NCBI GenBank assembly: GCA_009667805.1
Contig: CM019069.1
Span: forward strand, 93,903,204 to 93,967,203
Direction: 5' to 3'
DNA from: Leptobrachium leishanense
Lineage: Eukaryota > Chordata > Amphibia > Anura > Megophryidae
Length of the DNA stretch: 64,000 nucleotides
Position numbers and translations under genes: made by a program. The notes under the pieces are model-generated. The model saw only the letters and a list, made by a program, of their open reading frames with translations, did no database searches and was not told the origin of the DNA. Shown one piece after another: positions 21,416-31,607 of the stretch (positions are counted from its first letter, which is position 1; each line of letters begins with the position of its first letter).

Positions 21416-21913
21416 ACATTCTTGTTACTAAAACATCAGGCAGACACGGCCCTCTAATCAGGCACTGTAGAGGGCAGCCTGAGGGGGCCTCCCAAGGATC
21501 CCCTTGAGGAGCATGCGGCCGCCGGATGACAGAGCTGCGACTGTATGGGATAGCAGCCCGGGTGCATGTGGCAGAGACAGGCAGCGCGGGGAGGGAGCCA
21601 CTGCACCTGCGGCCACGGCAGACCCCCCCCACAACCAGGATCCAGGGAGCCCCCACTGACCACCAGGCTAAGGTAAGGCGACACATTTCTAAATAAAAAA
21701 AAAAAAGAGGACATATTTAAATGTCCCTGGGAACATAAAATAAAACCTTTTTTTTCTTTCTCTACCTGGCTGAATGTATTTAATTAGATACATTCAGCCA
21801 GGTAGAGGGGGGTTGCATGTGGGCTGCGCGGGGTCTCAGGCAGTGTTTTTTTTGTGTGTATATTTTTAGCATATTTATAGGGGAAGGTAAGGGCAGGTAT
21901 GATATATATCTTA

Positions 21914-21964
<51 letters not shown>

Positions 21965-22020
21965 CTTATAAATATATATATCCAGACTTTTATTACACAC
22001 ACACATTTTGGCAACTAATT
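21416..22020. other. Unassigned, GC-rich then AT-rich, with short palindrome
   Basis: Holds a short inverted repeat CTACCTGGCTGAATGTAT / ATACATTCAGCCAGGTAG at 21761-21806 and an (AT)n run at 21914-21962. No gene recognised. Confidence 0.5.
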
Positions 22021-22150
22021 GCCCCCCCCCCATTTGGCTGATCCCTCCAGAAGAAATGTTGAACCCGATAGAGCAGAGAATAGTATATATATTCTCTGCT
22101 CTGTCGGGTTCAACAATTCTTCTGGAGGGATCAGCCAAATGGGGGGGGGC
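22021..22150. repeat. Near-perfect 130-bp palindrome
   Basis: Arms of about 60 bp are centred near 22085. They start with a run of C and ATTTGGCTGATCCCTCCAGA and end with the complementary G run. It would form a long hairpin. Confidence 0.85.
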
Positions 22151-22199
22151 GCATTTTGTTGAGATTGTCCACATGCCACCCCCAATGTGCGTATGTGTA

Positions 22200-22860
22200 T
22201 ATATGGTCACCTCAGCATGGTTAGCCCCCCTTTATCAACATTTTTAAACAGAGCTCATGCAGTTGGTTAGAGCTTTGTTAGATCAGGTTAGATCAATAGT
22301 TGTTTACGTTAGATCACACATAGAAGAAGAGATATTAACAATTATTGTAAGGGGGGCTAACCCATCATCAGCCCCCCCTTATCAAAAAATTAACCAAACA
22401 CTTAGCTATTTTAGAAGCTTTACGTTAGATCAGGTAAGATCAAGTGGTTTTAATGTTAGATCACCCATAATTACGGAGTTATTAAGTAATTAATAAAGAC
22501 GGGTTAGCCCCCCCCCCCATTGAGTTTTCTGGACAAAAAACATTCAGGCTTATAGATATTTGTTAGATCAGGTAAGATCAAGTGGTCTTAACGTTAGATC
22601 ACACATAAATACAAAGACATTGAACATAAAATATAGAGATTTTGTGTATTACATAAGGGGGGTTAGTGCCTCACCCCCCCCCCACATTAAATTTTCTGGC
22701 AAAAGAAACACTCAGGCTTATAGATCTGTTAGATCCGGTTTGATCAAGTGGATCACACATAATTACAAAGATTTCATATCAAACATGGATATTAGGTTTT
22801 ACATAAGGGTGGCTACCCCCCTCCCCCCTCTCTGTCTGACCTCAGTCAAAGGTTAAAAGT
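22200..22860 (+). repeat. Left arm of large inverted-repeat element
   Basis: Built of units containing GTTAGATCAGGTAAGATCAAG, TTAACGTTAGATCACACATA, runs of C or G next to GGTTAGCC, and CATTCAGGCTTATAGAT. The reverse complement occurs at 23400-23741 and continues at 28174-28462. No coding sequence is seen; this looks like a foldback-type element. Confidence 0.82.
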
Positions 22861-23399
22861 TCAGGTTTGTATCTATGTAGTAAGTTTTTGTTATGGCTTA
22901 ACCCTTTCGCTGCTGAGCCATTTCACCTCTGTGTGCTGAGCTAATTTTTACGTTTCGCTCATCATGTTTAAACGAGATTTGAAGTCACGTTTTATTATAC
23001 AACCCAGACATATTATATATCGTTCTTTCCGGCAGGCTCGGCAGATTCATAATATATCATTATTATATGTATACGTCACGTCCTGCCTGAATATTATAAA
23101 AAAAATCAATAAAATTTCAATTTTCATTCATCTACAGTGTGTAAAGTGTTTTTTTTTTCACATTTTATCATCCGAGCCTTTGTGGTTTTCTATTCTAAGG
23201 GGTAGCCCTGTTAAAAAAAATTGAACTGGGAACCCATTACTTTTATTTTTCTGCAAAATTATGTGATTTTAGCTAAAACCCCTCCCAAAAAAAAAATCGC
23301 TAGGGCAACATCATTGTTCACATTATAATTGAAATGTGAACAATAATGCTGCATTAATAATAAAAATAAAAAAAGCAGTTATTTTTAAAAAAAACTGGA
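22861..23399. other. Spacer between inverted arms
   Basis: Holds a TTAACCCTTTCGCTGCTGAG terminus at 22902, like that of the TTAA element at 6521-8071, without a clear partner. Otherwise AT-rich with no gene. Confidence 0.45.
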
Positions 23400-23741
23400 G
23401 GAGGGTTACTCCCCTTATGTAATACACGCAATCTCTGTATTTTGTTAAATATCTTTGTAATTATGTGTGATCTAACGTTAAAACCACTTGATCATACCTG
23501 ATCTAACAAAGATCTATAAGCCTGAATGTTTGTGTGTCAGAAAATTCAATGGGCCCCCCCCCATTGAATTTTCTGACAAAAAAACATTCAGTCTTTAACC
23601 CGTCTTTATTAATCACTTAATAAGTCAGGAATTATGTGTGCTTTAACGTTAAAACCACTTGATCTTACCTGATCTAACAAATATCTATAAGCCTGAATGG
23701 CCAGAAAATTTAATGAGGGGGGGCTTACCCGTCTTTATTAA
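23400..23741 (-). repeat. Right arm of inverted-repeat element, first part
   Basis: Reverse complement of the inner half of the left arm (GATCTAACGTTAAAACCACT, GATCTAACAAAGATCTATAA). It breaks after A 23741, exactly at the Helitron start, and resumes at T 28174. Confidence 0.82.
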
Positions 23742-23880
23742 TCTATACTATAAAAGAGTAAGGGCTGGCGTGTCCGTCGCCAAACCCCTACTGCGCATGC
23801 GCGCGCAACCAGCGACGGTTGGCTGCGCGCGCATCCAACGGCCGCGGCACGCGCACAGCCGGCGTGCGCGAGGGACAAAA

Positions 23881-23938
23881 CAAATCCGATCCATTGGAGA
23901 GGCGCACAGCACAGCGCCTCTCCAATGGACCGGATTTG
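23881..23938. repeat. Inverted repeat inside Helitron 5' region
   Basis: CAAATCCGATCCATTGGAGA and its imperfect reverse complement, with GGCGC/GCGCC inside, form a hairpin of about 25-bp arms. Confidence 0.8.
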
Positions 23939-23943
23939 TTTAT

Positions 23944-24125
23944 ATCCTCAGTGCCCGGCCTCGATCTCCTCAAGCCCGGCCTCGATCTCCTCAAGCCCGG
24001 CCTCGATCTCCTCAAGCCCGGCCTCCATCTCCTCAAGCCCGGCTTCCATCTCCTCAAGCCCGGCCTCCATCTCCTCAAGTCCGGCCTCCATCTCCTCAAG
24101 CCCGGCCTCCATCTCCTCAGTGCCC
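23944..24125 (+). repeat. 21-bp tandem repeat (about 8 copies)
   Basis: Units CCCGGCCTCGATCTCCTCAAG with C/G variants at one site (CGATCTC or CCATCTC). The period is a multiple of three and stop-free. Confidence 0.9.
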
Positions 24126-27100
24126 GGTCTGCCAGCCATGTTACCAGTCTGCCATGCACAGTGCCAGTCTGCCATGCACATTGCCATGCACAATACCAGT
24201 CTGCCATGCACATTGCCATGCACAGTACCAGTCTGCCATGCACCGTACCAGTCTGCCATGCACCGTACCAGTCTGCCATGCACAGTACCAGTCTGCCATG
24301 CACATTGCCATGCACAATACCAGTCTGCCATGCACAATACCAGTCTGCCATGCACATTGCCATGCACAATACCAGTCTGCCATGCACAGTACCAGTCTTC
24401 CATGCACATTGCCATGCACAGTACCAGTCTGCCATGCACATTGCCATGCACAATACCAGTCTGCCATGCACATTGCCATGCACAATACCAGTCTCCCATG
24501 CACAATACCAGTCTGCCATGCACATTGCCATGCACAATACCAGTCTGCCATGCGCAGTACCAGTCTCCCATGCACAATACCAGTCTGCCATTCACATTGC
24601 CATGCACAATACCAGTCTGCCATGCACATTGCCATGCACAGTACCAGTCTGCCATGCACAGTACCAGTCTGCCATGCACATTGCCATGCACAATACCAGT
24701 CTGCCATGCACAGTACCAGTCTGCCATGCACATTGCCATGCACAATACCAGTCTCCCATGCACAATACCAATCTGCCATGCACATTGCCATGCACAATAC
24801 CAGTCTCCATGCACAATGCCAGTCTGCCGTGCACATTGCCATGCACAATACCAGTCTGCCATGCACAGTACCAGTCTCCCATGCACAATACCAGTCTGCC
24901 ATTCACATTGCCATGCACAATACCAGTCTGCCATGCACATTGCCATGCACAGTACCAGTCTGCCATGCACAGTACCAGTCTACCATGCACATTGCCATGC
25001 ACAATATCAGTCTGCCATGCACAGTACCAGTCTGCCATGCACAATACCAGTCTGCCATGCACAGTACCAGTCTGCCATGCACATTGCCATGCACAGTACC
25101 AGTCTGCCATGCACAGTACCAGTCTGCCATGCACATTGTCATGCACAATACCAGTCTGCCATGCACAGTACCAGTCTGCCATGCACATTGCCATGCACAG
25201 TACCAGTCTGCCATGCACATTGCCATGCACAGTACCAGTCTGCCATGCACAGTACCAGTCTTCCATGCACACTGCCATGCACAGTACCAGTCTGCCATGC
25301 ACAGTACCAGTCTGCCATGCACATTGCCATGCACAGTACCAGTCTGCCATGCACAGTACCAGTCTGCCATGCACATTGCCATGCACAGTATCAGTCTGCC
25401 ATGCACAGTACCAGTCTGCCATGCACATTGCCATGCACAGTACCAGTCTGCCATGCACAGTACCAGTCTTCCATGCACAGTACCAGTCTGCCATGCACAA
25501 TACCAGTCTGCCATGCACATTGCCATGCACAGTACCAGTCTGCCATGCACAGTACCAGTCTGCCATGCACATTGCCATGCACAGTACCAGTCTGCCATGC
25601 ACCGTACCAGTCTGCCATGCACCGCACCAGTCTGCCATGCACAGTACCAGTCTGCCATGCACATTGCCATGCACAATACCAGTCTGCCATGCACAATACC
25701 AGTCTGCCATGCACATTGCCATGCACAATACCAGTCTGCCATGCACAGTACCAGTCTTCCATGCACATTGCCATGCACAGTACCAGTCTGCCATGCACAT
25801 TGCCATGCACAATACCAGTCTGCCATGCACATTGCCATGCACAATACCAGTCTCCCATGCACAATACCAGTCTGCCATGCACATTGCCATGCACAATACC
25901 AGTCTCCCATGCACAATACCAGTCTGCCATGCACATTGCCATGCACAATACCAGTCTGCCATGCGCAGTACCAGTCTCCCATGCACAATACCAGTCTGCC
26001 ATTCACATTGCCATGCCACAATACCAGTCTGCCATGCACATTGCCATGCACAGTACCAGTCTGCCATGCACAGTACCAGTCTGCCATGCACATTGCCATG
26101 CACAATACCAGTCTGCCATGCACAGTACCAGTCTGCCATGCACATTGCCATGCACAATACCAGTCTCCCATGCACAATACCAATCTGCCATGCACATTGC
26201 CATGCACAATACCAGTCTCCCATGCACAATGCCAGTCTGCCGTGCACATTGCCATGCACAATACCAGTCTGCCATGCACAGTACCAGTCTCCCATGCACA
26301 ATACCAGTCTGCCATTCACATTGCCATGCACAATACCAGTCTGCCATGCACATTGCCATGCACAGTACCAGTCTGCCATGCACAGTACCAGTCTACCATG
26401 CACATTGCCATGCACAATATCAGTCTGCCATGCACAGTACCAGTCTGCCATGCACAATACCAGTCTGCCATGCACAGTACCAGTCTGCCATGCACAGTAC
26501 CAGTCTGCCATGCACATTGCCATGCACAGTACCAGTCTGCCATGCACAGTACCAGTCTGCCATGCACATTGTCATGCACAATACCAGTCTGCCATGCACA
26601 GTACCAGTCTGCCATGCACATTGCCATGCACAGTACCAGTCTGCCATGCACATTGCCATGCACAGTACCAGTCTGCCATGCACAGTACCAGTCTTCCATG
26701 CACATTGCCATGCACAGTACCAGTCTGCCATGCACAGTACCAGTCTGCCATGCACATTGCCATGCACAGTACCAGTCTGCCATGCACAGTACCAGTCTGC
26801 CATGCACATTGCCATGCACAGTATCAGTCTGCCATGCACAGTACCAGTCTGCCATGCACATTGCCATGCACAGTACCAGTCTGCCATGCACAGTACCAGT
26901 CTTCCATGCACAGTACCAGTCTGCCATGCACAATACCAGTCTGCCATGCACATTGCCATGCACAGTACCAGTCTGCCATGCACAGTACCAGTCTGCCATG
27001 CACATTGCCATGCACAATACCAGTCTGCTATGCACAGTACCAGTCTGCCATGCACATTGCCATGCACAATACCAGTCTGCCATGCACATTGCCATGCACA

Positions 27101-27505
27101 GTACCAGTCTGCCATGCCACATTGCCATGCACAGTACCAGTCTGCCATGCACAGTACCAGTCTTCCATGCACATTGCCATGCACAGTACCAGTCTGCCAT
27201 GCACAGTACCAGTCTGCCATGCTCATTGCCATGCACAATACCAGTCTGCCATGCACATTGCCATGCACCGTACCAGTCTGCCATGCACAGTACCAGTCTT
27301 CCATGCACATTGCCATGCACAGTACCAGTCTGCCATGCACAGTACCAGTCTTCCATGCACATTGCCATGCACAGTACCAGTCTGCCATGCACAATACCAG
27401 TCTGCCATGCACATTGTCATGCACAATACCAGTCTGCCATGCACAGTACCAGTCTGCCATGCACAATACCAGTCTGTCATGCAAAATACCAGTCTCCCGT
27501 GCACA
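24126..27505 (+). repeat. Minisatellite of 20-bp and 12-bp subunits
   Basis: The main unit is CAGTACCAGTCTGCCATGCA (20 bp). It is interspersed with the shorter CATTGCCATGCA (12 bp), so spacing is 20 or 32 bp. Variants: GTA/ATA, TGCC/TTCC/TCCC. No unit holds TAA, TAG or TGA on either strand in any phase, so all six frames stay open for a kilobase or more and give frames of up to 1361 residues. These are not genes. A higher-order duplication of about 1.41 kb joins 24240-25600 to 25605-27010. Confidence 0.95.
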
Positions 27506-27780
27506 AAACCAGTCTGCCAGCCATATTACCAGTCTGACAGCCATATTACCAGTCCGCCAGCCATATTACCAGTCTGCCTGCCATATACAATACCAGTCTG
27601 CCAGCCATATTACCAGTCTGCCAAGCATAATACCAGTGTGCCTAGTCAGTACCAGTCTGCCATGCACACTGCCATGCACATTACCAGTCTGCCAAGCACA
27701 ATACCAGTCTGCCAGCCATATTACCAGTCTGCCAAGCATAATACCAGTGTGCCTAAATACCAGCCTGCCATGCCATGCAT
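27506..27780 (+). repeat. Degenerate end of the minisatellite
   Basis: Units shift to GCCAGCCATATTACCAGTCT and GCCAAGCATAATACCAG variants, more diverged than the centre, as is common at array edges. Confidence 0.8.
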
Positions 27781-27842
27781 ACCACGTGCCATTAAATATC
27801 TGCATAATGTATACGCTACAAAAAAAATGCCCACCCAAGCCC

Positions 27843-28080
27843 AACACAATCTAAGGGGCCCCATGAGCTTACAATCCGAGAGGTCCCACGAGTTTACAAT
27901 CTGAGGGTCTGGTTCCCGTGAGCTTACAATCTAAGAGGGAAGAGGAACCTACTCTAATATATAAATGCCTTTGTAATGCGCTGTCAGCTGCGCACGCCCA
28001 TCACAGCTGCTCAGTTGGCCCTCCTGTTGCAAATGGGATGTCGATGGACGCGTTACAAACGCATTTATATAGAGAGATAC
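27843..28080. repeat. Short tandem units and inverted repeat in Helitron 3' region
   Basis: Three to four units around GAGCTTACAATCTAAG (27843-27943) precede a 28-bp imperfect inverted repeat, CTCTAATATATAAATGC at 27952 and GCATTTATATAGAGAG at 28061-28076. No function assigned. Confidence 0.6.
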
Positions 28081-28145
28081 TCTTGGATAGGACATTGAAA
28101 AAAAAACTATGTGGACGTGAATTCTGAGCTGGCGACAACAATAGA

Positions 28146-28173
28146 CTGCCCTCTGGGCAGGCTTTCCACCTAG
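28146..28173 (+). other. Helitron 3' terminal hairpin and CTAG end
   Basis: A 6-bp stem with a 3-base loop, a spacer of ten bases and CTAG form the expected rolling-circle termination signal. Confidence 0.88.
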
Positions 28174-28462
28174 TTACTTAATAACTCAGTAATTATGGGT
28201 GATCTAACGTTAAAACCATTTGATCTTACCCGATCTAACGTAAAGCTTCCAAAATAGCTAAGTGTTTGGTTCATTTTTTGATAAGGGGGGACTGATGATG
28301 GGTTAGCCCCCCCTTACAATAATTGTTAATATCTCTTTTTCTATGTGTGATCTAACGCAAACAACTATTGATCTAACCTGATCTAACAAAGCTCTAACCA
28401 ACTGCATGAGTTTTGTTCAAAAATTTTGATAAAGGGGGGGCTAACCCGGCTGAGGTTATATG
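28174..28462 (-). repeat. Right arm of inverted-repeat element, second part
   Basis: Reverse complement of the outer half of the left arm (22200-22490), including GATCTAACCTGATCTAACAA and CCAACTGCATGAG. Together with 23400-23741 it completes the right arm around the Helitron. Confidence 0.82.
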
Positions 28463-29101
28463 GTCTGAGGTCTGTGGGTCGGTGTATATATATATCTGCG
28501 TGTTGATATATACGTATATATAGGTCTGCGTGTTGATATATTCGTATATGTCTGTGTGTGGTATCAACTCTATACAGAGCGCTCCATGTCCCTATAATAT
28601 ATATGATATGGGGTTACTTTTTTTTTAAATTTTTATACTATTCCTATTAAATTAACAGTAATTTTTGATGTATTTTATTCAGTAGAAACTTTTTTTGCCT
28701 ATATAACATGTGCTTTGTGAAAATAAAACGGTTTTGTGTGTACATTTTAATTTAGTTAGTGGATTCCTGTCCAGTGCGGTGAGAAGCAAACGTAATGCAG
28801 TGTAGACACGCTGCGAGGCGGAGCGGAGTGAAGTCAAGCCTGCAAAATGTTTGCTTCTCTTCGCTTCGCTACGCTGTACGTCGCTACTCGCTCAGTGTGT
28901 CTCAGCCTTTATTTCCGCATCGCTAGCTTACCGAATCAGTTTGTATACTTGTTACTGACCCTGCTTGTTCTGAGGACCCGATCTGTTGCTGACTTTGCAT
29001 GCCATTTCACTATACTCTCTGTGTATTCCCTGCCTGTTCTGTTTGCTTCCTGTTGCTAATGGTGTGCGCCGATTCTCACCATATACAGTAGCGCAGTAAA
29101 A
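28463..29101. other. No gene; short TATA/TCTGCGTG repeats
   Basis: Two to three units of TCTGCGTGTTGATATAT lie at 28494-28560. The rest is unassigned. GTTGCTGAC-like text near 28940-29050 recalls the repeats at 498-887. Confidence 0.45.
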
Positions 29102-29946
29102 TTTTTTGTTATATCTGCTGATGTAACTGACTAGATCGGGGATCTCTTCTGCATTACCAAAACCTCCACCACTGCACTCTTCCACAATACCTCAGAGGGG
29201 TTACGGTGTGAAGGCACTTGCTGCCACCAAAGGCAAAATATTTGGGAGCTCTGACGCCTATACCAGATTCATATCATATTAATATTGGAGCGCAGGGTCC
29301 AACCCTGCACTCTTCCACAATACCACAGAGGGGTTACGGTGTGACAGCACTGTTGCCGACACTAAAAGCCCAATTTTAAAGCACCTATTGTTACTTTCAT
29401 CCAAAGCCTGCATAAGGTTCACCATAATTTAGCCAAAAAATCACTATACTTGTTCTGCGTGTCCTAAAATGTCTCCTCTTTTCATACAGACTGCCGCCCC
29501 AAGCAGTTGTTTATGAATAGATTAAAGGAAAACCGTTTACCGTCATTTGAAACGTCATTTTTTGTTTTTAAATGTTTCTATACATCCTACAAATCCGCCA
29601 CTTCACGGGCAGGTTATGGGGTCCTCCTAGGCACGATATTTGAAGGAATTTTTCATTTTTATTCTTAACCTTTATTTCATGGAAAACTCACTGTTCCTTT
29701 AAAAACGTTTTTTTTTTTAACTTTTTGTCCTTGTTTCCTGTCCCCCAGGGCACTACCCGGACCCCCATACAACTTTTATGGCAAATATCTTGTATATATG
29801 CCCTCTTGGAGTGCACTCTAAAATTCCAACGTTCGAGTCCCATTGACTTGCATTGAGTTCGGTTCGTGTTCGAGTTCGAACTTGAACTTTTGAAATTGTT
29901 CGAGTTCGAATGCGAACCGAACACGGGGTTGTTCGGCTCATCACTA
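29102..29946 (+). mobile_element. hAT 3' fragment (copy C) joined to Penelope copy 2
   Basis: Starts at the last transposase codons (GATGTAACTGACTAG) and contains the 3' untranslated blocks and right terminus, ending GGCTCATCACTA at 29946. The next 8 bases, CTCAGGAA, are the reverse complement of the target duplication around copy B. So both Penelope copies carry a hAT end at the same site. Confidence 0.85.
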
Positions 29947-29949
29947 CTC

Positions 29950-30401
29950 AGGAACAGGACGACATACAGAATGGGACCAAACGATGCAACAAATCCCGCT
30001 GCAAATTGTGCCAACACATATGTGACAGCAGCACTGCATGGCACAACAACGCCACACACAACATCAAGGGCTCGTACCTTTGCACGTCTGCCATTGTGGT
30101 ATACATGATCCAGTGCACGACGTGTGATAAGGGCTGCTATATTGGTGAAACTAGCCTTAAACTAAATCTCAGGATGAACCAGCACAGACACTCCAAGAAC
30201 CACCAGGAAAATACATATTGTACACCAGTGGGACATCACTTCGATCTAACAGGCCACTCCATCCAAAAACTCAAAATTAAAATCCTCAAAGGACGGTTTA
30301 AAGACCCCCGTGAACGCAAAACATATGAAATGAAAATGATCACATATTTTAGCAGTATAAATGCTGGGCTAAACGTGGACTCTTATCCTAACGTCACATA
30401 A
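29950..30401 (+). pseudogene. Penelope Cys/His and GIY-YIG endonuclease domain, open frame
   Basis: The frame begins inside the hAT terminus (from 29910) and runs in phase across the junction; the real Penelope part starts at TQEQDDIQNG. It shows KRCNKSRCKLCQHI, then VYMIQCTTCDKGCYIGET (GIY-YIG core), NLRMNQHRHS and a C-terminal YEMKMITYFSSINAGLN, ending with the stop at 30399-30401. The domain itself has no internal stop, but without RT the element cannot be autonomous. The first ten residues of the open frame are hAT-derived by chance. Confidence 0.82.
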
Positions 30402-30720
30402 CATTCAAAACCCTGGCTGGTTTTTTTTTGTGTTGTTTTTTTCTACTCTGTTTTTTTTTTTCATGTCTCTTTCAGCCTTCACTGTTTTTATGGTTTTTGG
30501 TTTTTTTCTTTTTCCTTTTTTTTTTTCTTTCTCTTTTCCATTCAAGTTGTATGATCTTATCTCTGTTGTTTTGTTATGGTCCCAAGATCCCTCATGCGTT
30601 CATTTTCCCATTTTGAACATACCATTTGACTCTCACTCTTTACGAAATCTAACCCCCCACCCATGTGACCCTTTATGTCTTAATGTTTAATTCTAGGAAC
30701 TGATCAGTAAGCTTCCAGAC

Positions 30721-30747
30721 CAGAGGAAGAGAGTAATACTCTCGAAA
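30721..30747 (+). ncRNA. Hammerhead-like motif, Penelope copy 2
   Basis: CAGAGGA, stem II (AGAGAGT / ACTCTC) and GAAA. One core base differs from CTGAGGA (T to A), so this copy is probably inactive. It is in the same place as the motif at 18023-18051. Confidence 0.5.
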
Positions 30748-30853
30748 ACTTGTCTTTTAAATGTTACGTTAGTCCAATAAAAAAGGTATCACTATGTACT
30801 GCTATACTCGTGATTTTGGCAAACTGGACTAACACGGCCTATCGAATTTATAT

Positions 30854-31080
30854 AGAAAAACGAAGACTGGCTGCACTAATAAAAAATAAAATAACAAATT
30901 TTATTTTAAGACATTAAAAAGTGAAACCGACATTTCGGCTCTCTCAGGAGCCATTTTCAAGGTGAAAATGACCTTGAAAATGGCTCCTGAGAGAGACCCG
31001 AAACGTCGGTTTCACTTTTTAAGTCTTAAAATAAAATTTGTTATTTTATTTTTTTGAGTGCAGCCAGTCTTCGTTTTTCT
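30854..31080. repeat. 227-bp near-perfect palindrome of Penelope-like terminal repeat
   Basis: Arms of about 110 bp with a 7-bp loop at 30964-30970. Landmarks: AAAAACGAAGACTGGCTGCA at the left end and its complement at the right, GAAACGTCGGTTTCAC and its partner, and CCTTGAAAATGGCTCCTGAG near the centre. The GGCTC-loop-GAGCC plus GAAA part resembles a hammerhead stem II and GAAA box, but a standard CUGANGA is missing. Head-to-head terminal repeats are typical of Penelope-like insertions. Confidence 0.75.
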
Positions 31081-31192
31081 ACACATTTGGTATTTTGGCT
31101 ATTGTACCTCCATATACATTTTTTGCTTTAATTTATCGCTGGAAGGAGTTGCAGAAATACAGACTTTGTATATATAATGTAATGATTTTGTC

Positions 31193-31222
31193 CTGAGGAA
31201 AGCTCTAAACGAGGAGCTGAAA
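31193..31222 (+). ncRNA. Hammerhead ribozyme motif with canonical core
   Basis: CTGAGGA (31193-31199) matches CUGANGA. Stem II is AGCTC paired with GAGCT, followed by GAAA (31219-31222) and CGTTGAC. This is the minimal hammerhead arrangement seen in Penelope terminal repeats. Stem III and the cleavage site are less clear by eye. Confidence 0.65.
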
Positions 31223-31577
31223 CGTTGACTCTCATGTCACAATAAAAAGAAATGGTTAACAGTCCTGGAGTGCCGTCGCAAGTATCTACAATTTTTTAGT
31301 ATCTACAATACTTTCTTTGCAAGTATCTACAATTTTTTATCGAGTGGCAGGCACCGGGCACTTTTGTACTGGGAGAGCACGAGTGCATAGCAGTGTCTAT
31401 TGTGTTATATATATATATATATATACACAAGGTAATGCTATGCACTCACTCTTCCTTAGGAGATCCAAAATGCCCGGTGCCTGTCATGTGTTGATGATGA
31501 ATAGTAGCTTGAAAAGGAAGATATGACGGCACTCCAGGACTGTCAACTTGTAGTTTATTTGATCATGAGTGTCAACG

Positions 31578-31607
31578 TTTCAGCTCCCAAACCGGAGCTT
31601 TCCTCAG
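31578..31607 (-). ncRNA. Hammerhead ribozyme motif with canonical core, opposite strand
   Basis: On the minus strand: CTGAGGA, stem II AGCTCC / GGGAGCT with a GGTTT-type loop, GAAA, then CGTTGAC. It belongs to the 3' terminal repeat of the Penelope element at 31500-35345. Its core is intact and its stem II differs from the copy at 31193 mainly in the loop. Confidence 0.68.

Larger units (their letters stand above)
23742..28173 (+). mobile_element. Nonautonomous Helitron carrying a giant minisatellite
   Basis: The 5' end is TCTATACTATAAAA, the usual TC start. The 3' end is CTAG (28170-28173), preceded by a hairpin CTGCCC-TCT-GGGCAG (28146-28160) ten bases upstream. It lies between A 23741 and T 28174. 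The opposite arm of the host inverted repeat (near 22485-22492) reads ATTAATTAC without it, an A|T empty site with no duplication. These are the hallmarks of Helitron insertion. No Rep/helicase is present; 4.0 of 4.4 kb is tandem repeat. Confidence 0.88.
29947..30853 (+). mobile_element. Penelope-like element, copy 2, 3' part
   Basis: Plus-strand equivalent of 18811-17955: Cys/His cluster, GIY-YIG domain, pyrimidine-rich 3' untranslated region, hammerhead-like motif and the ending GGTATCACTATGTACTGC. There is no RT, because the hAT end lies directly upstream. Confidence 0.85.

Noticed and set aside
24126..27505. CRISPR-like array
   Set aside because: Units are adjacent with no unique spacers, no cas genes are present, and the context is vertebrate repeats.
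23659..27904. Open frames of 1292, 1361 and 1309 residues as a giant Cys/His-rich repeat protein
   Set aside because: They overlap in all three plus frames and similar frames exist on the minus strand. The repeat unit has no stop codon in any phase and a period not divisible by three, so the frames are a by-product of the satellite.
29950..30401. Homing endonuclease or repair GIY-YIG gene
   Set aside because: The Cys/His cluster before the domain, the Penelope-type 3' region and the matching copy at 17955-20530 with RT text identify it as part of a Penelope-like element.
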